64,000 nt of DNA from Teredinibacter turnerae. Lineage in GTDB: Bacteria; Pseudomonadota; Gammaproteobacteria; Pseudomonadales; Cellvibrionaceae. Position 1 is the stretch's first letter. Each line of letters opens with the position of its first letter. The position numbers and the translations under genes were made by a program. The DNA is taken from the NCBI RefSeq assembly GCF_037935975.1, contig NZ_CP149817.1, positions 2,046,001-2,110,000 of the forward strand, given 5' to 3'. Below the pieces are notes generated by a model. It was not told the DNA's origin, ran no database searches, and was given only the letters and a program-made list of their open reading frames with translations. Below, piece by piece: positions 48,583-57,794 of the stretch.

Positions 48583-51177
48583 CTAAATCAGCTTTTTCAG
48601 CTCGTAAACCAGCTCTAGTGCCTGTCTGGGGCTCAGGTCATCCGGTATGACTGTCGCCAACCGTTTCTCGACCTTGCTGGGCTGAGGTTCAGCAAACATA
48701 TCCGCCTGCATACGGGGTTTGCTTGAACGACTCGCTACCGGAGCCGGGCTTTCTGGCTTGCCAGTTTCGAGTTTATGCAACACGTCCTTCGCCTGGCGCA
48801 GGACTGCCCCGGGAATTCCGGCCAGCTTAGCCACTTGTAAGCCGTAGCTCTTGCTTGCCGGTCCAGCTTGGATGTTGTGCAGAAAAACGATATTGTCCTG
48901 ATATTCGGTGGCGTCAAGGTGAACATTCTTTACCGCAGGCAGCTGCGCGGGCAGGGCGGTAATTTCAAAGTAGTGTGTTGCAAACAAGGTAAAGGACTTA
49001 AGCTTTTCCGCGAGGTGCTCTACGCAGGCCCATGCCAGGGAGAGACCGTCGTAGGTGGACGTTCCACGGCCGATCTCGTCCATCAATACAAGGCTATCGC
49101 TGGTGGCATTATTAAGGATATTCGCCGTTTCTGTCATTTCGACCATAAAGGTCGAACGCCCGCCAGCGAGATCGTCCGATGAGCCGATACGGGTAAAAAT
49201 GCGATCCACCAGCCCCAGCCTGCACGCTTCAGCGGGAACATAGCTTCCTACTTGAGCGAGTAGTACGATCAACGCGGTCTGGCGCATGTAGGTTGATTTA
49301 CCGCCCATGTTGGGCCCTGTAATTATCAACATGCGCTGCTGCGCATCCAGTGTCAGGTCATTGGGAATGAATGGGTCGGTTAATACCTGTTCAACTACCG
49401 GGTGCCGACCTTTTTCGATTTCAATGCCTGCTTCGCCGCGGAATTCGGGCTTGGCCAGCTTTAAAGCGTGGGCCCGTTCTGCAAAGGTATTGAGCACGTC
49501 CAATTCCGCCACAGCGATAGCCGAAACCTGCAACTCCCGCAGGTGTTCGTTCAGTTTCTCGATCAGCTGCTCGTAGAGTGCTTTTTCCCGCGAAAGCGCC
49601 CGGCTTTTCGCAGACAGCGCTTTATCTTCAAACGTTTTCAGCTCGGGTGTAATAAAACGTTCGGCATTTTTCAGTGTCTGTCGTCGAATATACTCGGCGG
49701 GAGCTTTCTCTGCTTGTGACTTGCTGATTTCAATGAAATAGCCGTGAACGCGGTTGTACCCGACTTTCAAGGTATTTAAGCCGGTGCGCTCGCGCTCCTG
49801 AGTTTCGAGTTTGACGAGGAATTCGCCCGCGTTTGTGCTGATGCCGCGCAGCTCATCCAGCTCTTCATCGTAGCCCTCGGCGATCACACCACCTTCGCGG
49901 ATAACAACGGGTGGATTTTCCACCAGGGCCTTGTCCAGCTCGTGCACTAAATCCGGGAACTCGTTTATCTCGCCAGCCAAAGTAGCGAGAGTTTCACATT
50001 CCGCCGATTTCAGTAGTGGTTGCAGCTGTGGGTAGATCGCGAGCGAATTCAGCAGACGGGTCAAGTCTCGGGGGCGGGCAGAGCGCAACGCGATGCGGCC
50101 TAGAATACGTTCAAGGTCGCCAATATGTTTGAGCTCCTGCTGTACTTCTTCAAACCGGTAGTTTTCCAGCAGCGCAGCAATCGCTGATTGTCGAGAATGC
50201 AGTGTGTGGAGGTCGCGCAGAGGGGTGTTTATCCAGCGACGCAAAAGGCGACCGCCCATCGCTGTCGCGGTGGTGTTCAGCACACTGAACAGCGTGTTTT
50301 CTTCGCTGCCGTTGAGATTAATATCCAGTTCTAAATTACGCCGCGTGGCTGCGTCCAGGCCGACAGTATTGTCGGGGTTCTCCACCACCAGGCTCGCGAT
50401 GTGGCTAAGTTCCGTGCGCTGGGTTTCCTTCGCATACGTATAAAGGCAGCCCGCCGCGCCGAGCGCGACTGTAAGGTCGCGGCAACCGAAGCCGTCGAGA
50501 TCTTTGGTCGCAAAGTGCGCGCATAGTGATCTCAATCCGGATTCCGTATCAAACTCCCACTCCGGGCGACCGCGATAACCGGCTTTATTGCTCACACTTG
50601 GTGGCAAGGTGAGCAGCTCAGGCGCCAGGATTTCGGCAGGTCGCAAGCGCTCGATCTCACTGATCAGCGCATCTTCGCCTTCTATTTCGAATACACTAAA
50701 GCGCCCACTGCCCATATCAAGGCATGCAATGCCGAATTGGCTTTCGTGCGCGCTAATGGCTACCAGCCAGTTGTCCCTGTGTTCGTCCAATAATGCTTCA
50801 TCGCTCACCGTGCCTGGCGTCACAACACGCATCACTTTGCGCTCGACAGGCCCTTTGGTGGTGGCTGGATCGCCTATCTGCTCGCAAATCGCGACTGACA
50901 CTCCGAGTTTTACCAGCTTTGCCAGATAGTTTTCAGCTGCATGGTAGGGGACGCCCGCCATGGGAATGGGGTCGCCATTGGATTTACCGCGCGCGGTGAG
51001 CGTGACATCCAGCAGCTTTGCGGCTTTGCGGGCGTCTTCGTAAAAAAGTTCGTAAAAATCCCCCATCCGGTAAAAAACCAGTTCGTTGGGGTGTTGGGCT
51101 TTGATGCGCAGGTACTGCTGCATCATTGGGGTGTGTTGCTCGAGGTCGACTTTTGATTGCTTAACTTCTTGATTCAT
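48583..51177 (-). CDS. mutS: DNA mismatch repair protein MutS
   Basis: Recognises mismatches and starts repair with MutL. The mismatch-binding [11 protein letters not shown] (Phe-x-Glu) is near residue 40, the connector and core domains follow, and the ATPase has the Walker [16 protein letters not shown], the signature [14 protein letters not shown], Walker [18 protein letters not shown] and FATHYFE. The C-terminal tail ends [15 protein letters not shown]. The frame is open to 51297, but [22 protein letters not shown] starts the homology, so ATG 51177 is used (864 residues). Confidence 0.97.
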   Translation of the reverse strand: MNQEVKQSKVDLEQHTPMMQQYLRIKAQHPNELVFYRMGDFYELFYEDARKAAKLLDVTLTARGKSNGDPIPMAGVPYHAAENYLAKLVKLGVSVAICEQIGDPATTKGPVERKVMRVVTPGTVSDEALLDEHRDNWLVAISAHESQFGIACLDMGSGRFSVFEIEGEDALISEIERLRPAEILAPELLTLPPSVSNKAGYRGRPEWEFDTESGLRSLCAHFATKDLDGFGCRDLTVALGAAGCLYTYAKETQRTELSHIASLVVENPDNTVGLDAATRRNLELDINLNGSEENTLFSVLNTTATAMGGRLLRRWINTPLRDLHTLHSRQSAIAALLENYRFEEVQQELKHIGDLERILGRIALRSARPRDLTRLLNSLAIYPQLQPLLKSAECETLATLAGEINEFPDLVHELDKALVENPPVVIREGGVIAEGYDEELDELRGISTNAGEFLVKLETQERERTGLNTLKVGYNRVHGYFIEISKSQAEKAPAEYIRRQTLKNAERFITPELKTFEDKALSAKSRALSREKALYEQLIEKLNEHLRELQVSAIAVAELDVLNTFAERAHALKLAKPEFRGEAGIEIEKGRHPVVEQVLTDPFIPNDLTLDAQQRMLIITGPNMGGKSTYMRQTALIVLLAQVGSYVPAEACRLGLVDRIFTRIGSSDDLAGGRSTFMVEMTETANILNNATSDSLVLMDEIGRGTSTYDGLSLAWACVEHLAEKLKSFTLFATHYFEITALPAQLPAVKNVHLDATEYQDNIVFLHNIQAGPASKSYGLQVAKLAGIPGAVLRQAKDVLHKLETGKPESPAPVASRSSKPRMQADMFAEPQPSKVEKRLATVIPDDLSPRQALELVYELKKLI

Positions 51178-51311
51178 AGAGATTATTTTTGAAACACACA
51201 CTGCGGGGTGAGCCGCGTATGTTAACCGAAATGTAACCGAGTCCCAAATAATTAAACGCGCGGACTCGTGACCGATGTTGAGCCCTGGCGATGCCAATCT
51301 AACAGAGTGTT

Positions 51312-51341
51312 GCTGGCAAGGTTTTAGCTGGCAAGGTTTTA
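51312..51341. repeat. Tandem 15-bp duplication
   Basis: gctggcaaggtttta occurs twice head to tail with no mismatches, in the promoter-side spacer of mutS. Confidence 0.8.
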
Positions 51342-51875
51342 AAAGTGCGCCCGGTTATTGTACTGCTGAGGGCTTGTCGCCAGACGTGATTGTCGTTGTG
51401 CCATCCGCTCTAGTCACGGCGAACTGCAGGTAAGCAGATGACGTGAGGCGAGCTATTTAAACCTTGAGCAACAGCAGCGAGAGTTGCAAGCCTTCGGAGC
51501 ACTGAATCCGTTCTGTTTGTTCTCTTTGAAATCCAGGTATCCAAGCCCGGAACTGCAGTCTGCAAAAATCAATTGTGAGCATAACCTGCCCGGTTTTAGG
51601 TTTCTCCTTGGGTACTGTCTATGTGGGAGTTTTATATATTTGCTAAATGTGAGTAGTGCACGTGGCTTATTTTGATGCCACAAGTTATTGTGGTATAAAT
51701 TTTTCGGCAAGAATGTCTTCGAATGGGCGCTTTTGGATAACATGTTATTTAAAGGTTCTTCTCAGTAAAGAAGTATGATGAGTGATTTGTCTGTTTGTCT
51801 TTATCGGGGAGACAAAAATGTGTTAGAGGCGTCTCGCGCGAGGAGTGGCAGTGTATTGCTGCAAGGACGAAGCTG

Positions 51876-51995
51876 ATGACGTGTTCTGGACGGAGCCATG
51901 GCCGGTTTATGAGTAATGGCGCAGGACAATGGGAAGCACCGGTCTATTTTATGATGCTGCTGTTAGCGAACGAAATTCGTTGTTTAGAGGGATAA
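51876..51995 (+). CDS. Possible 39-residue leader peptide
   Basis: Starts MTCSGRSHGRFMSNGAG and ends with a hydrophobic stretch (PVYFMMLLLANEIRCLEG). Its stop overlaps the ribosome-binding region (GAGG at 51989-51992) of the following 241-residue gene, a layout that allows translational coupling. No family is known, and it may be only a chance frame. Confidence 0.2.
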   Translation: MTCSGRSHGRFMSNGAGQWEAPVYFMMLLLANEIRCLEG

Positions 51996-51999
51996 AGCT

Positions 52000-52725
52000 A
52001 TGTTCTCTACTTATCAAAACTTTTGGGCAAGCTACAGAAGCGTTGCTAATTATTACGAGACTTTTAATCGCATATTGAACTGGGTTGCCCCTATTGATAT
52101 TCGAAAAGGCTGGGATATTTATAATCAGGCAAAAAATCAATCCACAAAAGTGCTAGTGATGGGGCGTACCTGTGTCGATGAGGCGGGTAGACAACCACAC
52201 CACTTTGGTAACGCCATTACTGAAGAAGATCATGTAGGTCTGGGTGTTATAACACATGGCGCAGAAGCCGTAGCAGCGAGGACGCAAGCGGGGTTCGGGC
52301 AAATCCCCGTAACCACCGGTGGTATGGTTATGCATTACTACAATAATATTGGTGCTTCGCCAAGCGGCGCGTGGCGTGGTATCAACGCCCAAGGCAACCG
52401 CAGATCTGGATACCACTTTTTCTATAACGACGCGTGGCTTCTTGGCGGCGCGCACGGGTTGTGCGATTTTAATCTGGCATCGCCCAGGTGGTTCAAAAAC
52501 ATCTGGGACAGCCAGGGACAGCGACTGACCGCAACAGGTCGAGAGGCCGTTTTTCTTGATAGTTGCGGCTATCGGTTGGAAAAAGTCGGAGCGCTTGAGG
52601 TTCTCACGAGTAAAAACGATAGCGCCGCTACATCTTCGAGCTTTCAGAGCCTTGTGGGTGCAGTGAGCGCAGTCAGAAGGAAAGATCAGATAAACAAACT
52701 GTGTGTGCCTGGGTCTCCCACATAA
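52000..52725 (+). CDS. Hypothetical protein, no recognised family
   Basis: 241 residues from ATG 52000, preceded by GAGG at good spacing. No signal peptide or membrane segment. Aromatic residues are frequent (YQNFWASYRSVANYYETF; HYYNN; GYHFFYNDAWLLGG), and a histidine/glycine-rich middle (HHFGNAITEEDHVGLGVITHG; LGGAHGLCDFN) could hold an active or metal site. Cysteines in CVDEAG, GLCDF, DSCGY and LCVPG might pair. It stands alone in an accessory spacer between mutS and the DUF4124 gene. It may be an enzyme-like orphan or secreted effector; neither can be shown. Confidence 0.55.
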   Translation: MFSTYQNFWASYRSVANYYETFNRILNWVAPIDIRKGWDIYNQAKNQSTKVLVMGRTCVDEAGRQPHHFGNAITEEDHVGLGVITHGAEAVAARTQAGFGQIPVTTGGMVMHYYNNIGASPSGAWRGINAQGNRRSGYHFFYNDAWLLGGAHGLCDFNLASPRWFKNIWDSQGQRLTATGREAVFLDSCGYRLEKVGALEVLTSKNDSAATSSSFQSLVGAVSAVRRKDQINKLCVPGSPT

Positions 52726-53050
52726 ATCTACTGGAGATCATTCGGAGAAGACGCCAACCTCTGCTTGGCGTTGAGCCGTACCTTAGGGTGCGGCTCCGCG
52801 TTATTTGGCTAGAACTGTGCGAACCGCTTGTTGAGGGCGCTACAGGCAGACAAGGCGCGCATTCATGTAACGCACATTAATGTAGGTAGGACCTAAAATC
52901 ATTGAACACAGGACGTTATTTTCTTCCCGCAACTATACGCTAACATCCACTCCAAACCGCAACCCCCCGTAATTTCATTTCCCCTGACTCCTGCACTGTT
53001 TGTCGCTCACTTGGCGAACTTCACCTGGCCGCCTCTCAGCGAGTTGCTTA

Positions 53051-53076
53051 TAAAGTTACCACCTAAAGTTACCACC
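53051..53076. repeat. Tandem 13-bp duplication
   Basis: taaagttaccacc is present twice head to tail (53051-53063 and 53064-53076). It covers the stop codon region of the 67-codon minus-strand frame. Confidence 0.8.
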
Positions 53077-53259
53077 AAACGCGAAGCCACTGATGCCGTG
53101 GCGGACAACTTGCTGAACCAGAACCTCAACCCGGTTTGAATCAATTAGGTTTGGGCTGACGATGTAACCTGGCTGAAAACTGGCGAAGGCCGGATGTTCC
53201 TGGCGGTTGCGATGGATTTGTATCCACGGAGAATCGTTGTCTGGCACATTGGGTTTCAT
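53056..53259 (-). pseudogene. Possible gene fragment ending like an outer-membrane protein
   Basis: A 67-codon frame with no ribosome site. It ends ISGFAFGGNFRW, and a terminal aromatic after alternating residues is what the last strand of an outer-membrane barrel looks like. The end is altered by a 13-bp tandem duplication. It may be a remnant, or chance. Confidence 0.2.
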
Positions 53260-53354
53260 ATACGAAATAAACAGCTCGGGCCGGCAAGCAATGTCTGTGT
53301 GTTGTAACCAAACCCAATTAGCCGGCCGCTGCCAGAGGGGCGCGCGGCGGGGGA

Positions 53355-53822
53355 TTAGTCCCCCATCGCCGCCTGCTGCTTCTTAAAGCGCTCGTCTAAC
53401 AGGTTCTGGACGTTTTTGGCGTCCTCAATCAGCTTTTGTGCGCCTTGTATCGAGTGTGGTGAGTGCAGTTGAGGCGGCGGTGCTGCGCTCACAGCTGTTT
53501 CGGGCGTGGGTTCGGGTACTTTTATTCCCTGGATAAGGTTGGTGTTGGGATCCACTTCCATTTTTTCTGCGGAGGCCTGATGCGACTCGGGTGGGGGCTC
53601 AGAGCTATAGTGGATTGCACCATCTGCGTCGGTCCATTTGTACACGGTGTCTTTGCCTGCGGGTAACGCTGGCACTATATTTTGAAGGTTTGGAGTGGCA
53701 ATTGTTGGTATGTCGTCTTTGCTAAACGGTGATTTGCCGGTCATCAGGTAAAGTACGTAGTTAGAAACGCCAACCATAACTGCGACCATAACCATAACTT
53801 TAAGAACTAGCTTCCAAACCAT
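53355..53822 (-). CDS. DUF4124 domain membrane-anchored protein
   Basis: 155 residues from ATG 53822 (AAGGAA ribosome site; the frame is open to 53894). An N-terminal membrane helix or signal anchor (about 3-25, LVLKVMVMVAVMVGVSNYVLYL) is followed by a DUF4124 motif, VYKWTDADGAIHYSSEPP. A Pro-rich segment and a charged C-terminal helix follow (AQKLIEDAKNVQNLLDERFKKQQ). DUF4124 proteins are common periplasmic proteins of unknown role in pseudomonads and relatives. Divergent from pncC. Confidence 0.8.
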   Translation of the reverse strand: MVWKLVLKVMVMVAVMVGVSNYVLYLMTGKSPFSKDDIPTIATPNLQNIVPALPAGKDTVYKWTDADGAIHYSSEPPPESHQASAEKMEVDPNTNLIQGIKVPEPTPETAVSAAPPPQLHSPHSIQGAQKLIEDAKNVQNLLDERFKKQQAAMGD

Positions 53823-53929
53823 GGTGATATTTTCCTTGTAAATGCCATTGCGCACTATTTTAGTGGATAGAGCGTAAAAGAGGAAAACGACCATTGCAAG
53901 TTGCCGCGGCTTAACCTATTTTGCGCTCC

Positions 53930-54448
53930 ATGAAAACTGATTTGACTGCACAGACCCTCCAGCTTAGCCAATCCCTGGCAACCTTGCTCGCCAAAGCCGG
54001 TGAGCGCGTTACTTTCGCCGAATCCTGCACGGGCGGTAGCCTCGCTCAGGCGGTGACGGAGATTCCGGGTAGCTCCGGCTGGTTCGATCTGGGGCTGGTG
54101 ACATACAGCAATGCGATGAAGCAATCTCTACTTGGGGTGTCCAAAGGGCTACTCGATCGGCACGGTGCGGTGAGCGAATCTGTCGTGGTGGCGATGGCGA
54201 GAGGCGCACTGGCAGCCTCTGGCGCAACCTTGGCCGCCGCAACAAGCGGTATTGCGGGCCCAGACGGAGGTACTGATCAAAAACCCGTCGGCACTGTTTG
54301 TTTCGCGTGGGGGGCGGCGGGTGACCTTCGCTCCTCGACGCAGCTGTTCAGCGGCGACAGAGGTGAAGTGCGGGTGCAGGCAACGAACTATGCTCTTCGT
54401 GTGTTGCTCGACTATCTTCAGCAAAAACATCGCTCAACTACTGTATAG
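53930..54448 (+). CDS. pncC: Nicotinamide-nucleotide amidohydrolase PncC (CinA C-terminal type)
   Basis: Deamidates NMN to nicotinate mononucleotide for NAD recycling. 172 residues of the stand-alone CinA C-terminal domain: FAESCTGGSLAQAVTEIPGSSGWFDLGLVTYSN in part (AESCTGGS with the catalytic serine region, PGSS, VTYSN), then ATSGIAGPDGGTDQKPVGTVCFAW in part. Upstream of recA, as in many gammaproteobacteria. ATG 53930 is chosen over a TTG at 53921. Confidence 0.93.
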   Translation: MKTDLTAQTLQLSQSLATLLAKAGERVTFAESCTGGSLAQAVTEIPGSSGWFDLGLVTYSNAMKQSLLGVSKGLLDRHGAVSESVVVAMARGALAASGATLAAATSGIAGPDGGTDQKPVGTVCFAWGAAGDLRSSTQLFSGDRGEVRVQATNYALRVLLDYLQQKHRSTTV

Positions 54449-54458
54449 CTGTATACCA

Positions 54459-54474
54459 CTGTTTACACGTACAG
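54459..54474. promoter_or_regulatory. LexA (SOS) box upstream of recA
   Basis: CTGTTTACACGTACAG matches the CTGT-N8-ACAG consensus exactly. A half-matching CTGT-N8-ATAC lies at 54441-54456. It is 224 bases before the recA start and overlaps the -35 element of the promoter described next. Confidence 0.85.
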
Positions 54475-54490
54475 TATTTTGTTTTATGCT
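54462..54490 (+). promoter_or_regulatory. Probable recA promoter
   Basis: -35 TTTACA (54462-54467), 17-bp spacer, -10 TATGCT (54485-54490). The -35 lies inside the LexA box, so LexA would block polymerase directly. Initiation near 54497 gives a leader of about 200 bases before recA. Confidence 0.65.
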
Positions 54491-54697
54491 GGCCGGGTAC
54501 TGTGGTGAGGAGCGATTTCCTCTGATTTGGCCGTTTTAAAACCGCTGGTTTAACTATACAGCCCGGTTGCTTTAAGCAACTGGTTAAGATGATGCAACTG
54601 GTTAAGGTAATACAGTCGCCGTGCAGGAAGTGCGGCGCGCGTAATGGTCAAATCCACGAATTAACGAATATGAGAAATCGAAACGGGGTTATTCTCA

Positions 54698-55726
54698 ATG
54701 GATGCTAACAAAGAAAAAGCGTTGCAGGCGGCACTGCAACAAATTGACCGCCAGTTTGGTAAAGGCACCGTCATGCGTATGGGTGACAAAGAGCTGGAAG
54801 CCATTCCCGCCGTGTCAACCGGTTCGCTAGGGCTGGATGTCGCCCTGGGCATTGGCGGTTTGCCGAAAGGTCGTATTGTTGAAATTTACGGCCCGGAATC
54901 TTCTGGTAAAACGACACTGACGTTACAGGTGATTGCTGAGGCACAGCGCAAAGGTGGAACCTGTGCCTTCGTCGACGCCGAGCACGCACTTGACCCCATT
55001 TACGCAGCCAAGCTGGGCGTTAACGTGGACGATCTTATTGTGTCGCAGCCAGATACCGGCGAACAGGCGTTGGAAGTCGCGGACATGCTGGTTCGTTCAG
55101 GTGCAATTGATGTGTTGGTTGTCGACTCGGTGGCCGCACTCACGCCGAAAGCAGAAATTGAAGGCGAAATGGGGGATCACCACGTTGGCTTGCAGGCGCG
55201 ATTGATGTCGCAAGCGCTGCGAAAAATCACTGGTAATATTAAAAACGCGAATTGTCTGGCGATTTTTATTAACCAGATTCGTATGAAAATTGGCGTGATG
55301 TTCGGTAACCCGGAAACTACGACTGGCGGTAACGCGCTGAAGTTTTACTCTTCTGTGCGTCTCGATATTCGTCGCATTGGTTCGGTGAAAGATGGCGATG
55401 AGGTTATTGGCTCCGAAACGCGAGTTAAGGTCGTTAAAAACAAAGTTGCTCCTCCGTTTAAGCAGACTGAATTCCAGATTCTATACGGCACAGGTATTAA
55501 CCGCTTGGGTGAAGTAATCGATTACGGCGTTAAGCTGGGGCTTATCGACAAAGCGGGCGCCTGGTATAGCTACAACGGCGATAAAATCGGGCAGGGTAAG
55601 AATAACGCTATTCAGTATTTGCGTGAGCACCCGGAAGCTGCCCAAACACTTGAAGACCGGCTTAAAGCAGAGCTTTTAGGTCAATCCTTTGAAGAGGCTG
55701 TAACAGCGGAAGCAGAAAGCGAATAA
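54698..55726 (+). CDS. recA: Recombinase RecA
   Basis: Strand-exchange protein and SOS co-protease, 342 residues. Seen: [19 protein letters not shown], Walker [24 protein letters not shown], loop L1 [22 protein letters not shown] in part, [22 protein letters not shown] in part (loop L2) and an acidic C-terminus. Controlled by the LexA box at 54459. recX follows after a 478-base gap, which is longer than usual. Confidence 0.98.
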   Translation: MDANKEKALQAALQQIDRQFGKGTVMRMGDKELEAIPAVSTGSLGLDVALGIGGLPKGRIVEIYGPESSGKTTLTLQVIAEAQRKGGTCAFVDAEHALDPIYAAKLGVNVDDLIVSQPDTGEQALEVADMLVRSGAIDVLVVDSVAALTPKAEIEGEMGDHHVGLQARLMSQALRKITGNIKNANCLAIFINQIRMKIGVMFGNPETTTGGNALKFYSSVRLDIRRIGSVKDGDEVIGSETRVKVVKNKVAPPFKQTEFQILYGTGINRLGEVIDYGVKLGLIDKAGAWYSYNGDKIGQGKNNAIQYLREHPEAAQTLEDRLKAELLGQSFEEAVTAEAESE

Positions 55727-56204
55727 AGCGGACTTGCCACATATGGGGGCTTTTACAGCCCATAACTTTTACTGTCCTTAACAAAGATTGGGCAAGAGGT
55801 GACGGTGACGCAGCCTTACGGATTTCTCCACCAATCGATTTGCTTGATTGTTTGTTGCAAAGCCTTGGCAGGGTAGCCGGGGCCGGCAGATACCCACGAA
55901 TGCGTGAAATATACGCGTGTTTGCAGCTGTTTTCGAGCTTGGCTCTGGCAAGAGGATGTGTATAGAGTAAGTGTTAGGGTGCAAGTAAGAATAAGAGTGC
56001 GCTTGAGAGTTAGAGTGGTATCGGGAGGCGGAGCTGTTGTAAGAACATCGCTATTTCAACCCGTCTAGAAACACGGGTGATCTAAAAAGTTCGAGAAAAA
56101 ATATCACTGCGTAATCCGCTGTCGGCAAAATTTAACCACCTGCCCCTGCATCAGCTCCGCTTGTTTGTATATGCGCTGCGAAACCAACCTTAAAAGTGAT
56201 AGCT
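55727..56204. other. 478-bp recA-recX spacer
   Basis: Starts with a weak hairpin gggct/agccc (about 55747-55761) without a good T run. It then has a purine-rich, GAGT-rich stretch on plus (about 55969-56035) and a hairpin acccgt/acgggt (56059-56078). No gene seen. Confidence 0.5.
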
Positions 56205-56720
56205 ATGAACCTGGAAACTTCCGCTTCAAGTGAGCTGGTTGCTTACGCCTATAATTCTGCGTTGGGCCTTTTGGCGAGGCGTGAGCACTCGGTAAAAGAG
56301 TTGCGCGCAAAATTGAAAACAAAGTTAGCCAGTAAGAATTCTAGTGATACAACGGCCGTGTCGTTAGCGCTGGACTCAGTCGAAGAAAAACTGGTGGAAG
56401 ACGGCTACTTATCTGATGAGCGTTTTGCCGAAGTTTACGTCCGGTCTCGTATTCGCAAAGGTTTTGGTACAGACCGCTTGCGCATGGAGCTTAAGGAAAA
56501 AGGCATTGAGCCAGGCTTAGCGGAAGACGTGCTTGAGCGCTACACCGATGCAATATCCACTGAAATCCTAAATACGTGGCGCAAAAAATTTGGTCGACCG
56601 CCTGCGAACTTCAAAGAGAAAGGCAAACAACAACAGTTTCTTCGCTACCGTGGCTATAGAGCGGAGGAAATTGAGTATCTGTTCGATAGCCTGGTAGCAC
56701 AGGATTACGATGACCTCTGA
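56205..56720 (+). CDS. recX: Regulatory protein RecX
   Basis: 171 residues; inhibits RecA filament extension. RecX repeats are recognisable: ALGLLARREHSVKELRAKL near the start, DGYLSDERFAEVYVRSRIRKGFGTDRLRMELKEKGIE in part, and KGKQQQFLRYRGYRAEEI. ATG 56205 is preferred over the in-frame GTG 56196. Same strand as recA but well separated. Confidence 0.9.
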   Translation: MNLETSASSELVAYAYNSALGLLARREHSVKELRAKLKTKLASKNSSDTTAVSLALDSVEEKLVEDGYLSDERFAEVYVRSRIRKGFGTDRLRMELKEKGIEPGLAEDVLERYTDAISTEILNTWRKKFGRPPANFKEKGKQQQFLRYRGYRAEEIEYLFDSLVAQDYDDL

Positions 56721-57029
56721 ACTGCTGGTTGGGTAATAGATAAATCTCAAGGTCCGTCGACAATAAATCGAGATGCGTTTTTGTCTGTGATATTCAGTTG
56801 TGAACACACCGCTGCCGGGTTTGTCGGTTAGGTCCTAGTCGGTCAGAGATTCAAGCGTCACACGGCGTTGCGCGTTCGGTTGATCAATCCAAAAATTGCG
56901 TAGCACCTTGGTTAACCCTGTGTTCACAGGTAGACGTGGCGAACTGGATTGGCTTTTATGAACTTCGCTCGGTAATGCCCCAGCGCTTGTCTTCTTCAGT
57001 CCAACTCTAAATACCCTCTGGTTTTGCTT
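56721..57029. other. 309-bp convergent spacer between recX and trpA
   Basis: No gene and no clear terminator for either gene was found. Confidence 0.45.
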
Positions 57030-57794
57030 TCAAGCTGCGTGGATGGATTGAACAACCTGTGCCATTCGTTCAGCGGCTCGTTCACTCCCAAGCTCTGCTT
57101 GCCATTCGATATATTGCGAGCAGAAGGCGGCGACCTCGACTCGACCGCGCAGTGCTTGCAAGTCTTCGCGAGTGCGCACGCCAAAACCCACTGCCAGGGG
57201 GAGGTTAGTGTGTTTTTTTACCCGAGCGATGTAGATTTGAAACTCCTCTCCCCAGTGTGTGCTCGACCCGGTGACACCCATTCGGGATACAACGTACAGC
57301 ATACCTCGGCTGGCTGATGCGATTTCGGCGATGCGAGTGGACGCTGTATTGGGCGTGACCATGAGAATTGGCGCAACCCCGCGCTTTTCCATATGGGGGA
57401 GGTGAGGGCGCATAGCCTCCACTGGCCAGTCGGGCACAATAATCCCTTCGATGCCTGCATTGGCAATCTCGTCAATGGCGGCGGGAATACCGTATTGATA
57501 GATTGGATTCAAATAGCTCATCAAAACAAACGTAACCTCAGGGTGGCGGCGGCTGACTTTGCGTGCGAGTGCGAGGGTTGCTTCAAATGAGCCCCCTCGT
57601 GCGAGGGCTTTCACGCAGGCATTGACCAGGACTGGGCCATCTGCAACCGGGTCGCTGAAGGGAACTTGCAGTTCGATCAGGCGAATACCCGCAGCAACCA
57701 GTCCATCGATCGCATGTTCATTTTCTTCGAGGCTGGGGAAGCCAACCACGCAGTGAGACATAACTTTTAAAGACTCATTAGACGTTGGAAACAT
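57030..57794 (-). CDS. trpA: Tryptophan synthase alpha subunit, divergent type
   Basis: Cleaves indole-3-glycerol phosphate to indole, which is channelled to TrpB. 254 residues. The catalytic glutamate and aspartate are in IELQVPFSDPVADGP. YLNPIYQYG, VSRMGVTGSS and GFGVRTREDL follow the family. The phosphate-site GS of typical TrpA (G234-S235 in Salmonella) reads CS in AAFCSQYI, and the N-terminus is short (MSHCVVGFPS in place of TYITAGDP). The start at 57794 overlaps the end of trpB by 17 bases, indicating coupling. A divergent but probably functional TrpA. Confidence 0.88.
   Translation of the reverse strand: MFPTSNESLKVMSHCVVGFPSLEENEHAIDGLVAAGIRLIELQVPFSDPVADGPVLVNACVKALARGGSFEATLALARKVSRRHPEVTFVLMSYLNPIYQYGIPAAIDEIANAGIEGIIVPDWPVEAMRPHLPHMEKRGVAPILMVTPNTASTRIAEIASASRGMLYVVSRMGVTGSSTHWGEEFQIYIARVKKHTNLPLAVGFGVRTREDLQALRGRVEVAAFCSQYIEWQAELGSERAAERMAQVVQSIHAA

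Larger units (their letters stand above)
51178..51999. other. 822-bp spacer with small duplications
   Basis: Between mutS (leftward) and the unknown gene at 52000. It has a tandem 15-bp duplication (51312-51341) and a ccacaa/ttgtgg inverted repeat (51678-51693) just before an AT-rich tataaat. Short frames fill the last 200 bases, including one of 39 codons (51876-51995) ending four bases before the next start codon. No recognisable gene. Confidence 0.5.
52726..53354. other. 629-bp spacer with two hairpins and a possible gene remnant
   Basis: Two adjacent hairpins (acgccaa/ttggcgt 52751-52771; gagccg/cggctc 52773-52796) follow the unknown gene and may end its transcript, though no T run follows. 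A 13-bp tandem duplication is at 53051-53076, inside the end of a short minus-strand frame. Confidence 0.5.

Noticed and set aside
55747-55761. Terminator for recA
   Set aside because: The stem is only five base pairs and lacks a T run; kept only as a weak hairpin within the spacer note.
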